Origin: Allolobophora icterica
Taxonomy: Eukaryota; Annelida; Clitellata; Crassiclitellata; Lumbricidae
Assembly (NCBI GenBank): GCA_963556255.1
Contig: OY744605.1
Coordinates: 11,773,468-11,837,467, forward strand
Reading direction: 5' to 3'
DNA length: 64,000 nucleotides
Positions within the stretch are counted from its first letter, which is position 1. The number at the start of each line of letters is the position of its first letter. The position numbers and the translations under genes are program-made. Shown one piece after another: positions 12,301 to 23,324 of this stretch. The notes under the pieces are model-generated. The model was not told where the DNA came from. It searched no databases and was given only the letters and a program-made list of their open reading frames with translations.

Positions 12301-15300
12301 GATAGACAGAGAGAAACACAGAGAGTCATAGATACACACAGAGAGATAAAGTGGGAGAGGAAGAGTAAGTAAGTAAGTAAGTATATTCTTTATTTTTACC
12401 GGCTGCAAGATGCACTCCGGTGTACATACAACATATAACATACAACATATAACATATATATAGGGACAGGGAGAGAGTGAGGGTCAGCAACAGGTAAGCA
12501 TACTACCCTGCCAGCATTTCCATGGGCATTCTGTGGGACCAAAATTGGCTCTAATACGGGTCCCACATTGGAAAATGGCTTCCACGTGGGCATGCTGGCT
12601 GGGTAACAGGGAACAACAGAGGATAATTCCAAGAAAGGACATTTTGCTGAACCAGCAAACATGCTCTGTGCACAAGAAACCAGTTTAGCACACTACAATA
12701 AAACATTTGGGCTTTGCTTCGCAGTCGCCTAGAAGTAACCCTACACCAGTGTTAGATTCAAGTCAAATCAAATCATTTTACTGCAACCAAAACAGAAAAC
12801 AGCAATGATACGATACATCGAGTAACATCGAAAGAAAAAATATAAACCAGAGCAGCAAAGGGAAACCCAGAAGGGATGTGAATCCCGCTAGATTAGGGCA
12901 CCCAAACCTTTTTATTTAACCTAAAAAATAGATAAGATTAGGCCTGTAGTGGGTAGCCGAAAGATGTATACAGTTGTACACCAAAATGCAGAAAGCAATT
13001 GGTCGAAAAAAGAATATTCTTATCTTATCTTTTTTTGATTACATAAGAAAAGAGCCACAGGCAGATTACGAAAACAGATGAATGAGGTATGTTAATGACC
13101 GCAATGTCTGATCTGGCTGAGCGGTCTTTTCCGTTTTCAGGCGAATCATTTCATTGTAGAACGTCTCCAATTGAATCTTCATCTCTTCGATTTTAGTCGT
13201 CTTTAGGTCACTCTGGAGTTTACTGTGAAAAATTTGCACAACACATTCATTAAGATTATCATGACCATTATCACTAACAATCATCCCCTTAAATAAAAAA
13301 ATCAAACTTCATGATGACATTTGTTACATGTCATATCTTACAGTTTCAGACTCTTGTCATCATTACCGTCGTCACCATCATCAGTGCTATTACTATCACC
13401 ATTATCATTTGCATCAGTAACCTCCTCATCATTGCTTCAACTCGCTTACCCACCCAACTTCTGGTTTCCCTGACCTATTGAATTTTGACTGGCAGATTAC
13501 AAGTTTTACTATCTTTGCAGCTTGAAGCACATTGATGCCTTGGGTATTATTAATGACAACCAATCATTAGATTACTATCATTCAACACTGTGTGATAACA
13601 TTCTATTATTATTATTGTTATTGTTCGTATTAACCAGATTCTTTAATCGAACCATTGGTAATTGCAATTGTAATTGTAAATCTGTATAGCGCCCCTTCAA
13701 GAGAAACTCCTCAAAGACACTCTCGACCTGACAGCACCAAACCACAATAGAAAAGAATGGTTTTCAAACGTTTGTGGAAAAGGGGCAAAGAAAAGACAGA
13801 CCAAGAAATTCATTTTGGAGGTTGCTAGGCAACGTATTCATGAAGATACTGTCTGCAAAATCAATGTAAACCGTCAATGTAGCATACATCGGTGGTTACA
13901 CGCCGAGGTGCCAACTGGACTTCACCAGAAAAGTACGGAATTTACCTCAAAAGCTAAATTCTAAGCATCTAACTTCTAACCTATAGGCTGATTCTTTTTC
14001 TCGAAGTTGCTGTTCCAGTTTGAGGATCTTTTGTTTAAAACTGTGCATCACCTTTACACAGATAGCAAATGATTCAGTTATTCAACAAAACACAGAATGC
14101 AAAACAGAGTGCAAAACAATCTGGGAAACTTAACATGAAAAAACATGAAAGTCTTTAAAAATTATAAATGAATTAAACTGTAATCATAATTATAAACTGC
14201 ACTTACTTGAGTAAGTCCAGCTGAAATTTATTTTCACCAGGCTTCTCTAATGAACTGTGAACTGTGGTTTCACTCTAAGCGACTATCAACTGATGCCTAG
14301 TGCATTGTGACAACACCTTACAGAAGGTTCAAATAAAATCAGATCAAAAACTATTAATATATTTTGCGAAATCAATCACATAAACATATGTAATATTTTA
14401 GGTCAAAGTACGTGATGATCCCCCAGAAAGGGTAAACCAGAAAGGTTAGATTCAGTCAGACAAATTATGCATTTCTTCAGCACTTCAAGTCAGTAACTTA
14501 CAGTCCCAGAGTCAGCTTTTCCATCTGCTAAGGTTCGCCTGACTTCGTTGTTCTGAAGAAAAGAAAAAAGAGTAACATATAATCAGGATTTTTAACTACA
14601 CACTCCTGAACAAAGCAAGATTTTCAACTCAACATCAACTCAAGCCAGTCATCAATGGATCAAAAAACTAGGCAGATGTGCAGAGTTATGCACAGTACTA
14701 GTAATGCAGTACAGAAGTATAATGAATGCAGTGGATGATACGCATGTGGTAATGCATGAATGGTAATGCTCTTGCTCAGAGAACATAAGATCTTGAAAGA
14801 CGTGGTTCGATACCCGTAAGCTCCCTATAGGTCGACTCAGCCTTCCACTCCCTGTGGGGCAGCTGTAAAATGAGCGGGCGCCTAACATGCTGCCAAGATG
14901 GTGTTCTATAAGATCTTGATTATTGTACTGTTATATGTTTCAATGTTACTTACTGCAGTTTGTCAGTGAGCTTGTTAATGAACACGAATATATTAAGCAA
15001 AATAATGTAAGATCCTGTTCAGAATAGCAATCCTTTTATAATCAGCTCTGAGAGTAACGATAGAGCTGGACAACTGCTCAGAGCTGGTTCTCTGCACCTT
15101 GCTTTCAAGTAGCACCTTAGAAATTTGAAGTTTGCAATTATGATTATGACCTGATTTTGTTCTAACTTTTGATCCAAACTAACTACAAAACCAGGGAGTT
15201 TTGGTCTGTAGCTTAGCACATTCTCAGGAGAAATCTTACTTTTAAAGGATCCAGTAACTGCTCCACTTCCCTCTCCTGAAGTAACAAAAAGCAATCCAAC

Positions 15301-18300
15301 AGAAACTGAGCACAGCCATACAAATCATGACCTCAATTTGTGCCTCAATTAAATAATTATTAATTTTCAGATTAACTTCAGTGTGGCACAGTGGCAAATG
15401 TGTCCTTGTCTCTCCTACTAGTAATGGCTCCAAATTCCAAAGCATCACGAGGAAGTGACAATTCATAAGACAAGAAAAGGCATTGTGCAAATGATTGCTG
15501 GTGTCATATCTGCATTCTAGCTGAAGGACCTGTCAAATCCTATGACAATCTCATTAACGACCATCCTGTTACGGACAATCCCACCAAGGATCATCCCCAA
15601 GGACCATCTTGTTAAGGATTATCCCACCAAGGACCATCTTCTTAAGGACCATCTTGTTAAGGACGATCCTCTTAAGGACTATCCCACCAAGGACCATCTT
15701 GTTACGGATCTTCCCGTTAAGGACCATGCCGTTAAGGACCATCCACTAATGACAAATGTTAATCCTAAGAACTAATACTGAGCCTGATTAAGAACCAATG
15801 TTGATATGGACACCTAACAAATGAGACTTTCCATTACCCACCTCACCAAGGATCACAGTAAATTAAATGTGTGAAACATATCACTTCTACCTGGATCATA
15901 AAACAAATACTAAAAATCCCAATATCTGTGTTTATAGTAGGGCATAACCGAAACTCGGATCGGCAAACCGATTTTGCCGATTTTGGACTATCCGGAATTA
16001 TCCATACTCGGAATGTCTAACCCGCCGATTTTAATAAAATTATTTTTCGCTGCTTTCGCTATTATCTACCGTATATGCCCGGGCCCTTAAATCAGTTCCC
16101 GGGACCAGACTGTCATTGTCTGTTGCGTGTGAAGCTGTGCAGTTGACGCTACTGTGGCCAGTTTACCAAGTCACCGGCGCTGGGGGCGAATGGCCTGCTA
16201 TGCCTGTACCAGCCAAACAATAGGCACCTCTGTTTCCTGCCCACAATCTACCCTCAGTACCCTGTATCAATCTACCAGTGTATGAGCTACAGGCCAAATG
16301 AGGCCATGGTACAGGGAAAAAGGTCGACCGTCTGGCTTGTACTTCAGTAAACAAGCCTGTGTAGGGTGTGCTGATCAAAAGAGACACCTCTGTTCCTTGC
16401 ACAGTGTAGGGTGTGCTGATCAAAAGCGACACCTCTGTACCTTGCACAAAAGCTACCCTGTATCTTCCACCGTTGAAGAGAAGAGGTTTCGCCTATGGAA
16501 GGACTAATAACAATGTATAGACCACTGCCATATAATTCTAATTATGATTGTTACTACTTACTTCGGCTGTAGACGGCCCAGAATAGACACTCTCTGTTTC
16601 CATCTCTCTCTGTGTATCTCTCCCTCTTTCCCACGGTCATATAGCCTTTAATTACTCAATAAGCGGCATGAATACAGAGTTACAGACCTCCTCCAGAGGA
16701 GATAATGACTCCATCCACAGCCGTATAGATATAGGAATTTATATATATAGGCCCAAGTTTAAACACATACTACTATAGAGGCATACTATATAATATATAT
16801 ATATAATACTATATATATAGGGGTGTATAATTGTATGTGTATATAAAGTTATCTATGGGCATGCATGTATGTATATATATGTATAGGTAGGGGGATATGA
16901 ACTACTTAAAATCGGAATCGGAACCGGAATCGGCAAATAACGGCCTATACTATCCGGTATCCGGAATCGGCAGAAAAAACAAAATCGGTTATGCCCTAGT
17001 TTATAGCAAGCAAGCTGTTGACACATCAATGCATGCAGATGCTCCTGTGTTCTATCATAGAATCCAACTTGAATAACCAACTATATATCTTGAGTATAAG
17101 TATAAACATGAGTCACCATGGACACAGTATACCTGGTTGCTAAAGCTGTCTTGTACAATGGTGGGGTATTGTTAGTGGTATAGTAGGAGCACACGTGTGA
17201 GAAAGTTAAAGACTTTAGACATGCACGAATAAAACTGACCTTCTTATGGAAATCTTCCTCCAATCGACGTACTTTTAATTTCTGAGTTGAATTGTCAGCA
17301 GTCAGTTCCTTGATTTTCTAGAAGAAAAATTTAAAACTAATGTGACTCATTGGATTTGTCTTTCTATTGATTATATTCATAATCACAGATATTACAGATT
17401 TGATTTCTGATTACAATTTCACTTGCAGCGACCATTATCTGATGTCTTGTGCATTATGATAACGGCACAAAAAAAGTCACTGGATTAGATTAAGAAGTCA
17501 CTGGATTTAATCAAGAAGTCATTGAATTAGATTATTACATTAACTTACTAACAAATTCATATCCATATTTGCCCGATAACTATCATATTTCTAAAATACA
17601 CAATAAGAAACTAAAAACAGAATAAGCCAAGCAGCAACAGCATTACGCTCCTCTCAATACATTTTGAAGAGCAATTACAGCTAAATATATGAATTGATGA
17701 AATATGAACTTCTATGACGCTGGTGTCTAACGTTTAAAAGTTCTCTGACCTTTTTTAGCACAAGAACCTCATCGTAGTATTCTTCCTGCGTCTTGTAGAC
17801 AGGCGTTCGAGATGTAGACTTTGCTTAATTAAGAAACAGAGGAAGTAGAGTCTTAAATTTATAATTAATTAATTCATTCATTCATTCGTCCAGTTACTCA
17901 TTTATCCACTTATTCATTCATTCATCCATCCACCAACCCACCCGTCTATCTATCCACCCAAATCCACCTACCCTGCCAACCAAACAAAACCCACTCACTC
18001 ACCTAGACCACCCACCCACTCAACAATCAAACCTAACAAATCAACAACCTAAGCCTAGCCTAATCCAACTCCTAACCCAATCACCCTACGCTATGTTCTT
18101 CTATTAACTGAACACCTGAAATCCAACATACCCAGGGCTTGTTCCGAAAGACTATGCTTCATCTTCTCTCCTCCGATCGTCTGTCCAGCGAGGTTTCCGT
18201 AGATGAAGCTCATCATCTTCTGCTGGTCCATCCCTGAAAAGGATGACGTCATCTTGGTTCTAGTCACAGTTTTCGTGGTCAGATTGGGACAGGATTTCCT

Positions 18301-21300
18301 TAGCAAGTTCCGAGCGGAATGTTCTTCAACGCACTCCCGTAAAAACTGCAAATTGGCCAATCGAGAGGTCGCAGTCCCTGGAAAGTGATGCGTTGGTGGC
18401 TTTAAGCATTTTCCCAAGCCAGATCAAACCAAGCAGAAAACCACCACGTGGAAGTGAGCCAAGCAGAAGTGTTAGTGCAAAAGATCTATTTGTTGACGAC
18501 AGCAGAAATGTTAGATGGGAAACGTGCATTGGTTAATGGTGGCAGTTTCTAGATAAATGAAAAAAGCTGCAACAGTTCCTGCTAGCAGGTAAAAAGCAAC
18601 CCGAGACATCGAAATTGTTAATGTTAGCTCTGAACAGAGTAAAGAACCAAAATAAGAGTCTTCTAAACTTGCTAAATGAAAGTAAAAGTAAAAATGTGAG
18701 AAGATTAAAGTGAAGTTCAGGACTGCAAAATGTTAGTAAATTCAACACAGCACAAAAATGATTCAAGACTGTTGCCCAAAAATTGGCTCTTCTATCTGGC
18801 AAAACTACACGAAAGGAGCAACAGTTGATTAAAAGCTTAAAAGCAAGCACAGTGGAACCCTGTTACAGAATGTAAGTAACAACCCATACATTATAACACG
18901 ATCCACGAGTGCAGAGGTGCACAAGCACATGTACGTAGTTCAACATCAGTTCCTTTTGGCTGTGAAGTGTGCAAATGAATTACCTAGACCAGAGGTGGTA
19001 ACCCCATGACACATGTGCCCAAAGTGGCATGCATAAAATATTTTTGGGCACACGGAATTCAGAGCATCCCAAAAATTTCAAACTTCAAATACACAATCAC
19101 TAGGAGTCCACTTTGTAAGCCATGCGGTGACGTCACATCAAATGTTTATTTCTTTTTTATGCTTTATCAGGTAAAACATGAATGAGAAAAATAATGATAT
19201 ACTGTTGAAAATTCCGAGGGGCACGTGAGGGTAGCTTTTACTAAGATTTACCAGCATTTTTGACACATATCCTTAAAATGGTTTTAACTAAGGCTTTCCC
19301 TAAGATTTACCAGCATTTTTGACACATATCCTTAAAAAGGTTTGCCACCTCTAACCTAGACTCTTCCTGCTCATTTGCCAAGTCCGGTGCTTTTCGTCTA
19401 ATTCTTGTTATGTCTCTGTTTGCAGGAGCTATCTTGTACAGCAATGGTCTTCCTTTGCTTCGCTTTTCTTCGAACTCTGTGGGATTTCTTCAGTGTGACA
19501 TGGTTCAACTTGGTCAGCAGGCATTTTTCAACATGGTCCATGGGTCCAACCTTCGCAGTCTTCACTGAATGACTGAAGTCAGCAAAGTTATCTCATGGAC
19601 ATATTATAATTTCTGCATGCTGTTACTGACACTAACAGCTTACCCACTGTAATGGTGTCCCTTTGCCACACATGACCTGCACCTCTACGTGTTTAGTGTT
19701 TACATTGTTATAGGGTTGACTGTCGAGTTTAAATGCCCTGTTAGGAGTTACGTGATGTTTGATGTATTGTGGTGATTTAGACTGTTAAAGTTCCGGTAAA
19801 TTACTCAGCCAGCAGTGGCAGTGATCTTGTCTGAGAGGAGGGGGGGACAAGTCGGCCGTGGTGTCTGGCTGAAGACCTTTTTTTAGGAATTCATCTCCCA
19901 AAAAAAATTTTCTTGGCTTTTTAGGAAAGTTTAAGACTTTTTTGGCGATTTCATCTCCCAAAAAAGTTGATGACCTTTTTTAGTCATTCACCTCTTCTGC
20001 AACTTTTCATTACGATCTCGGGTCTCGCCACAGTACTTTTTTCTCAACATCATCCCCAAACATTGTTACACTTTTCTTTAAAAATTCTTCACCCACAAAA
20101 CTTCTATTGCTTTTCTCCTTACTTTCTCGTAATTTTCGGGGGACACTTCTCCTGAAAAATTTCATTTTTACCTCATCTGGTCAAAAAAGGCTGTGAAAAT
20201 CCTCACACCTAATTACATTTGCTGGCCTTTTTTAGTCTTTCTTCAAAATTTGGGGGGTCAGATGTATAGCGTGTCCCCCCATTCTTAAAGGTGGGGGTCA
20301 TGTCCCCCGCAACCCCCTCTAGATCGCCGCCCATGTCAGCCAGCATCTAGTGATAAAAATTAGCATACCAGTAGGTCTGGAGATATGTTTGTGATTCGAG
20401 ATTATGGATGGCGATTGTGGAAGATTCTGATTGGACGGATTAAATCCTAACGGACTACTGACAACTGTAATCTGCTCGGATGAGAGAGATAATTAAATCA
20501 GTTGAGCTCTGAATGTCGAAATAAGACTTTCAAATAAGACTAACCTTGGGGGGGGGGGAGAGAATGAATACACAAGTAACTGTTTTAAAAGATCCAAATA
20601 CCCATTCGTTACACCCAAACTATGTCATATGCGTGCTACAAATAGGACATGCTCTACACATGTGTTACTGTAGGCCTACTTGCAGGTAAGTTTCTGATCA
20701 AAACCTCAGTCAGTATCTCTCTAAATCATGAGTGACTAGTGCTTAGTGATATGATTTTGCTAAATTGCTAAAAGTGAGTATTATAGTTTGCAAGTATCCG
20801 TATGTAAATTATACTGTTGGCCCTCAATACTTTACCTGCATAGATAATGACATAGTTGTAAAAAAATATAGCATAGTTAATGACGTTGAGACAAAAGCCA
20901 AATAAAAATATCTGGAACAAAACTTATTCTTTCACATCTTATCTTAACTCTGCCTATAAAAATCAGTAACAAGGATACATTGCATTTTAGCATTTGCGGG
21001 GCACAGTGGCTAATAATTGGTCAAAGTGCTCGTGACTGCTCAACCCGTAATAATCAAAGCACGGCTCTGAGCATCCTCTAACATGATAAATGTGTAATTA
21101 CTGTGGGATCTTGAGAAAGTCCTTCGCTTACAAGTGCCTAATGTCTCTGGTTCAGATCTACCAACCCGGCACACAAAATAAATGCAATATAACAGTAATA
21201 AGATTAATAATAATGATGATGATTCAAGAACAAATTGTCATTAAATGTACCATAGCAAAAGGAAACAAAAGCTAAACAAAGAACAAAAAACAAGAAAAGA

Positions 21301-23324
21301 TATGAAAACTTTTAAGCATCAATAATGCAACTACTACATGTATAGTACCATATAAGGACTTCTCAAAAACACAGGATGCAATAAAACTATTTTTACTAGA
21401 ACATTTAAATAACACCTCTACCAGAAACCAGTGCAGAAGATCACTTTATTTGAGAAACAGCCATGAGCATGAAGACTCAAGAGCTACCCACTTCATTTGC
21501 TTAGTCAAGGCATACGAAGACAGGCGCACAATTATTTTCATCAAACAAGAAGGATACTGTAAATAAATACAGGCATGCTAAAAATGCTATTAGAATTCCT
21601 TAACTGTGGCCGTAATCTGATCTTGACATTAATCAAATCAACTAAATCAGGAATTCTGACCTTTTGATGTTATTCGGCCACTTTTGGGTGTTGCACCTAC
21701 AAAATCAAAAGCTTCAACATGATACCTATAATTTGTTTTTATATAGCACCACTATCAATGACAATGCTTCAGACAACAATCGATCACTGACATCGCAATT
21801 GTGCATTAACACTTTAACGACAAGACAGTGTATTAAAAGTGACTGGGAAACCTAAAGCAATTCGTCGTTAATGTGTTAAAGATCTGCTCTAAGTTCCAAC
21901 TAAGTGGAAAAAAGGTAAGTACAACTTACCTTTCTCAAATTGCTTATTGGACTGATCTTCTGGAAGTTGATCTAATTACCGGTAGTGCTTGGTTTTGGTG
22001 CACCATTAGTTGATGCCTTGTGCATTAGACATTGGCGCGAAATAAGTAGCAAATTAGATAGCAGTGACCTTCCCACAGGAATGGCAATCACGCACACTGC
22101 ACCAGTAAGGGTGTCATGATATAAAGATAAGAATAGATTCAATCAGCTATACATGAAGTTCGGCATGCTTCGCAAGCACCACATACACTGTCACTGTGTA
22201 CCCTTAGCATGTTACATGCTTCTAAAAAAGGATTTATTCAGTGAACTGAAAACTATTCAAGCATTCTCATTCCTGTATTTTTAATCCACTCAAATGTAAT
22301 TGATTCTAATCAGGATTGCCATTAAGAGCATAGCAGCTTAGACACTGCAACAAAACTATCTGCATACATAGTACATACATGGATGCAGTTGAACATTCTA
22401 TATAAAGTAGTTGAATATAATGTAGGACACATACACTCAAGGGCCTTGGTAAATGTGTTTCTGGTATGCAGGTTCAGAATTGTGACAAATTATATATAAA
22501 TATATATATATATAATTATATATGCAAATATGTGTAAATATATATATATGTAAATATATATGGGTAAATAAATGTGTGTATATACATATATATGTAAACA
22601 GTTTATGTACATTTTAAGCAACGACTCAAAGATGCACTTACTTCTTACTCGTGGTGTAGCGCGGCCTGGCTTGAGCTGCAACATAAAAATGCACAACATA
22701 GACATCATCCAACAGAACAGTTATGTTAACAGACCCATTCGCGATTGGATGTTCAGATGAAAAAAGAATCTGGACTGAATGCATTTTAGATGTGCACGAC
22801 ATTTTGGTGGTTAGCACTGCCGACTGTCCACAAAGATGTCATAGGTTCAAATCTCCACCAAGGCAGAACTTTGTATTCAAGATTTCGGTTTTATGCCCCT
22901 AAGTGAACTTGGTTATGAGTCCACTGCCTGTGCACTGCTGATTTTAATCAAGCAATAGGGAGAGGACTGGCCACCTGCCCAAGCCATAGGGATGGAACTT
23001 GACCGCAAGTGCAGAGGCAAAGAATAAGAAAGTTGCAAACACTTCATACCAATGGCTGCCTCTCAGGACTAGGTTAAGGCCTGCTCTTCTTCATCACTGG
23101 CAGATTTCGAGGTGTCCTATATAGACTTCCCTGATTCCACTGTTGCTCACTCACAATCATCACCTTAACCACGTGAAAGTAGTAGGCTACATTAAATTCT
23201 TCACATCTGATTTTAGAATGGCCTTTGAAAATTGGACGGTAAAAATTAAAAATAAAATTTTAAAATTAATTTTTGAAGAATTTTAAACCCATGCCCCATG
23301 ACTCACCTTAAAACTTTCGTTCAT
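3910..23324 (-). CDS. IQCE: IQCE orthologue (IQ motif-containing protein E), 19 coding exons, 700 aa
   Basis: In vertebrates IQCE is a ciliary-base coiled-coil protein that, with EFCAB7, anchors the EVC-EVC2 complex and promotes Hedgehog signalling; that role here is by homology. Exons in transcription order: 23307-23324 (ATG), 22642-22675, 18132-18377, 17750-17823, 17240-17317, 15240-15275, 14502-14552, 13981-14051, 13100-13222, 12051-12205, 11788-11846, 10993-11059, 10155-10305, 9602-9784, 6849-6990, 6233-6630, 5113-5150, 4621-4643, 3910-4065 (stop). Phases agree at every junction and the sum is 2103 nt. That gives 700 aa, close to the usual family length. Family signatures: TPVYKTQEEYYDEVLVLKK, KVRRLEEDF, EVEQLLDPLK, KQKILKLEQQLREKE, KLQSDLKTTKIEEMKIQLET, two IQ motifs and an acidic tail. 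The first two exons are the least certain. Confidence 0.88.
4315..4521 (-). other. Unassigned 68-codon ORF inside an IQCE intron
   Basis: Opens with ATG (MPSRTAKIPRK) and has a basic, Trp-rich composition (KWGWIDNKVVDWIMIQ). No splice sites in phase with IQCE and no family recognised. It may be a decayed transposon-derived piece or chance. Confidence 0.2.
5480..5776 (+). mobile_element. LINE 3' fragment (L2/CR1-like), 5'-truncated
   Basis: Translation of 5500-5640 resembles the extreme C-terminus of LINE ORF2 (a LPFGTLSPSV-like block, then HLSQLKTFLFQIA), with frame damage. A 3' UTR follows (CATCAGTTGATGCCTTGTGC) and an (ATTACA)n tail at 5757-5776, as in L2/CR1-like elements. The same 3' UTR recurs near 14260, 17425, 21995 and 52320. 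Confidence 0.55.
5950..6185 (+). mobile_element. tRNA-derived SINE with (AAT)n tail
   Basis: The head TGGTTAGAGCGCTTGCCTTG resembles a tRNA A-box and anticodon arm. The body includes GTCCTTCACTCACAGTTGCT and the 3' end is TTAGTAAATGCATA followed by AATAATAATAA. The same 3' half recurs at 9140-9245, and a related copy lies at 21000-21220. Confidence 0.6.
6233..6630 (-). CDS. IQCE: IQCE exon 16, two further IQ-type helices and Glu/Arg/Lys coiled coil
   Basis: Starts AAELIQESWRGHRARQE, an IQ motif. It continues as a single charged helix of about 75 residues rich in Glu, Lys and Arg, and ends AIEVIQSTVRGHIYRSHQIK, a second IQ motif. The long charged insert between the IQ motifs looks expanded relative to vertebrate IQCE. 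The donor is taken as GTTAGT at 6227-6232, which alone keeps phase with the two downstream microexons. Confidence 0.82.
6849..6990 (-). CDS. IQCE: IQCE exon 15, first IQ motif
   Basis: Encodes AAKVIQKNWTQHKVKEN, an IQ calmodulin-binding motif, preceded by a Ser/Thr-rich linker. The acceptor is TTTAACAG and the donor GTGATG. Of the three frames only this one is in phase with its neighbours. Confidence 0.8.
7197..7335. repeat. (AAT/ATT)n-rich low-complexity stretches
   Basis: AT-rich triplet repeats in an IQCE intron; nothing else recognised. Confidence 0.5.
7580..7800 (-). mobile_element. Degraded fragment related to family 1 hAT elements
   Basis: TACGCTCACGCGCGAACATT, with flanking poly-G and AAAACCTTTTTTGGT, matches the reverse complement of the interior of copy B. 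Clear termini are lost. Confidence 0.4.
8180..8448 (+). mobile_element. SINE (CGCTA-CACTTCATACC family), 5'-truncated
   Basis: Shares GGAGAGGACTGGCCACC, then CACTTCATACCCGTGGCTG and TTAAGGGACTG, with copies near 22810, 33645 and, reversed, 35490. The tRNA-like head seen in the reversed copy is missing or degenerate here. Confidence 0.6.
8831..8962 (+). repeat. 21-bp minisatellite, about six units
   Basis: Units of the form GGTGGCGGATCTCANAATTN repeat every 21 bases, so every frame stays open in register; one frame reads repeated GGGS-like heptapeptides. It sits in an IQCE intron with no splice support, so it is treated as non-coding. Confidence 0.7.
9140..9245 (+). mobile_element. 3' half of the (AAT)n-tailed tRNA-derived SINE
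   Basis: GGTTACTGTGCTTCACACACAGTTGCTCAG...CGCTTAGTAAATGCATAATAATAA matches 6030-6150. Confidence 0.6.
9270..9362. repeat. (TG)n microsatellite
   Basis: Nearly pure TG dinucleotides with a CGCGTGCG interruption; the ORFs over it are low-complexity artefacts. Confidence 0.95.
9838..9922. repeat. (AAT)n microsatellite
   Basis: AATAATAATAA with ATG/ACA interruptions between IQCE exons. Confidence 0.85.
10510..10985. repeat. (ACATA)n/(CATA)n low-complexity intronic DNA
   Basis: Dense ACATACATACA-type repeats with two nearly identical ACATAGGCCTATAC(C/T)TTAAAA segments at about 10610 and 10692, an internal duplication. Confidence 0.75.
12270..12420. repeat. (GACA)n/(GAGA)n and (AAGT)n simple repeats
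   Basis: ACAGACAGACAGACAG at 12287 and AAGTAAGTAAGTAAGT at 12365. The latter, followed by ATATTCTTTATTTTTACCGG, looks like the tail of a reverse-oriented LINE. Confidence 0.7.
12509..12610. repeat. Short palindromic element, second copy
   Basis: CCAGCATTTCCATGGGCAT at the left pairs with GGGCATGCTGGCTGGG at the right. The same design as 3117-3238, including CCACGTGGGCATGCTGG. Confidence 0.5.
12757..12935 (-). mobile_element. LINE 3'-end fragment (CR1/jockey-like, reverse)
   Basis: CAAATCAAATCATTTTACTG...GGGAAACCCAGAAGGG...ATCCCGCTAGA parallels 43330-43460, the 3' end of the LINE in the satellite block, including the pentanucleotide tail. Confidence 0.5.
13100..13222 (-). CDS. IQCE: IQCE exon 9 (coiled-coil core)
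   Basis: Encodes KLQSDLKTTKIEEMKIQLET followed by FYNEMIRLKTEK, the strongest single match to the family. The acceptor is TTTTTCACAG. The donor is a weak GTCATT in phase 2 and is supported mainly by phase with the next exon. Confidence 0.85.
14690..14890 (+). mobile_element. tRNA-like SINE fragment
   Basis: ACGTGGTTCGATACCCG resembles a polymerase III B box (GGTTCRANYCC) about 60 bases after a degenerate A-box region. It is followed by GGTCGACTCAGCCTTCCACT and TAAAATGAGCGGG, a common SINE body. No clear tail. Confidence 0.45.
15555..15760 (+). repeat. Approximately 15-bp minisatellite
   Basis: Repeats of GTTAAGGACCATCTT / CACCAAGGACCATCT. The plus-strand ORF over it reads KDHLVKDYPTKDHL-like repeats, a by-product of a period divisible by three. 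Confidence 0.75.
15938..16998 (+). mobile_element. Non-autonomous hAT-like element, TAGGGCATAACCGA ends
   Basis: Left end TAGGGCATAACCGA and right end TCGGTTATGCCCTA are exact reverse complements. An 8-bp duplication GTTTATAG lies at 15930-15937 and 16999-17006. Subterminal regions are packed with CGGAATCGG/CCGATTTTGCCGA motifs in both orientations, typical transposase-binding clusters. No transposase ORF. Located in an IQCE intron. Confidence 0.85.
16351..16447 (+). repeat. Two-unit tandem repeat inside the hAT-like element
   Basis: GTGTAGGGTGTGCTGATCAA...CACCTCTGT(T/A)CCTTGCACA occurs twice in tandem (unit about 47 bp). Confidence 0.8.
17750..17823 (-). CDS. IQCE: IQCE exon 4 (TPVY...YDE signature)
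   Basis: Encodes KSTSRTPVYKTQEEYYDEVLVLKK between an AATTAAG acceptor and a GTCAG donor. TPVY followed by an acidic YDE and a hydrophobic-Lys-Lys end is the most conserved N-terminal block of IQCE and starts the coiled coil. Confidence 0.85.
17878..18075. repeat. Degenerate (CATT)n/(CCAC)n low-complexity intron sequence
   Basis: ATTCATTCATTCATTCG followed by CCA-rich pyrimidine sequence; no exon seen. Confidence 0.6.
18990..19353 (+). mobile_element. Non-autonomous hAT-like element, family 2 copy 1
   Basis: CAGAGGTGGTAACC at the left and GGTTTGCCACCTCTA at the right form imperfect terminal inverted repeats. An exact 8-bp duplication ACCTAGAC lies at 18982-18989 and 19354-19361. An internal 50-bp direct duplication (CTAAGATTTACCAGCATTTT twice) is visible. 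A second, interrupted copy is at 30368-31831. Confidence 0.85.
19813..20335 (+). mobile_element. Non-autonomous hAT-like element, family 1 copy C
   Basis: CAGTGGCAGTGATC...GATCGCCGCCCATG, with the exact 8-bp duplication TCAGCCAG at 19805-19812 and 20336-20343. Interior like copy A (AAAAAAGTTGATGACCTTTT and a terminal poly-C/G block). Confidence 0.85.
20344..20999. other. Intronic DNA, nothing recognised
   Basis: No exon, RNA gene or clear repeat seen, apart from a poly-G run near 20549 and one TAGGCCTA near 20671. Confidence 0.4.
21000..21220 (+). mobile_element. Diverged copy of the (AAT)n-tailed tRNA-derived SINE
   Basis: ACTGTGGGATCTTGAGAAAG and CCTTCGCTTACAAGTGCC parallel 6040-6075. The end AATAATAATGATGATG is a decayed (AAT)n tail. 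Confidence 0.45.
21945..22060 (+). mobile_element. LINE 3'-UTR fragment (L2/CR1-like)
   Basis: GGTTTTGGTGCACCATTAGTTGATGCCTTGTGCATTAGACAT closely matches the 3' part of 5697-5750. Confidence 0.5.
22490..22610. repeat. (AT)n microsatellite
   Basis: Alternating AT with GTAAATATATA interruptions just downstream (transcription sense) of IQCE exon 2. Confidence 0.9.
22808..23110 (+). mobile_element. tRNA-derived SINE (CACTTCATACC family), near full length
   Basis: TTGGTGGTTAGCACTGCCGAC matches an A-box and AGGTTCAAATCT a B-box. The body AGGGAGAGGACTGGCCACC and the 3' AACACTTCATACCAATGGCT follow, ending in a CTTCTTC-like tail. Confidence 0.65.

Noticed and set aside
18378..18417. N-terminal extension of IQCE exon 3 beginning MGKCLKPP
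   Set aside because: It begins with TTG just after an in-frame stop; a TTTCCAG acceptor at 18378-18384 fits the phase better.
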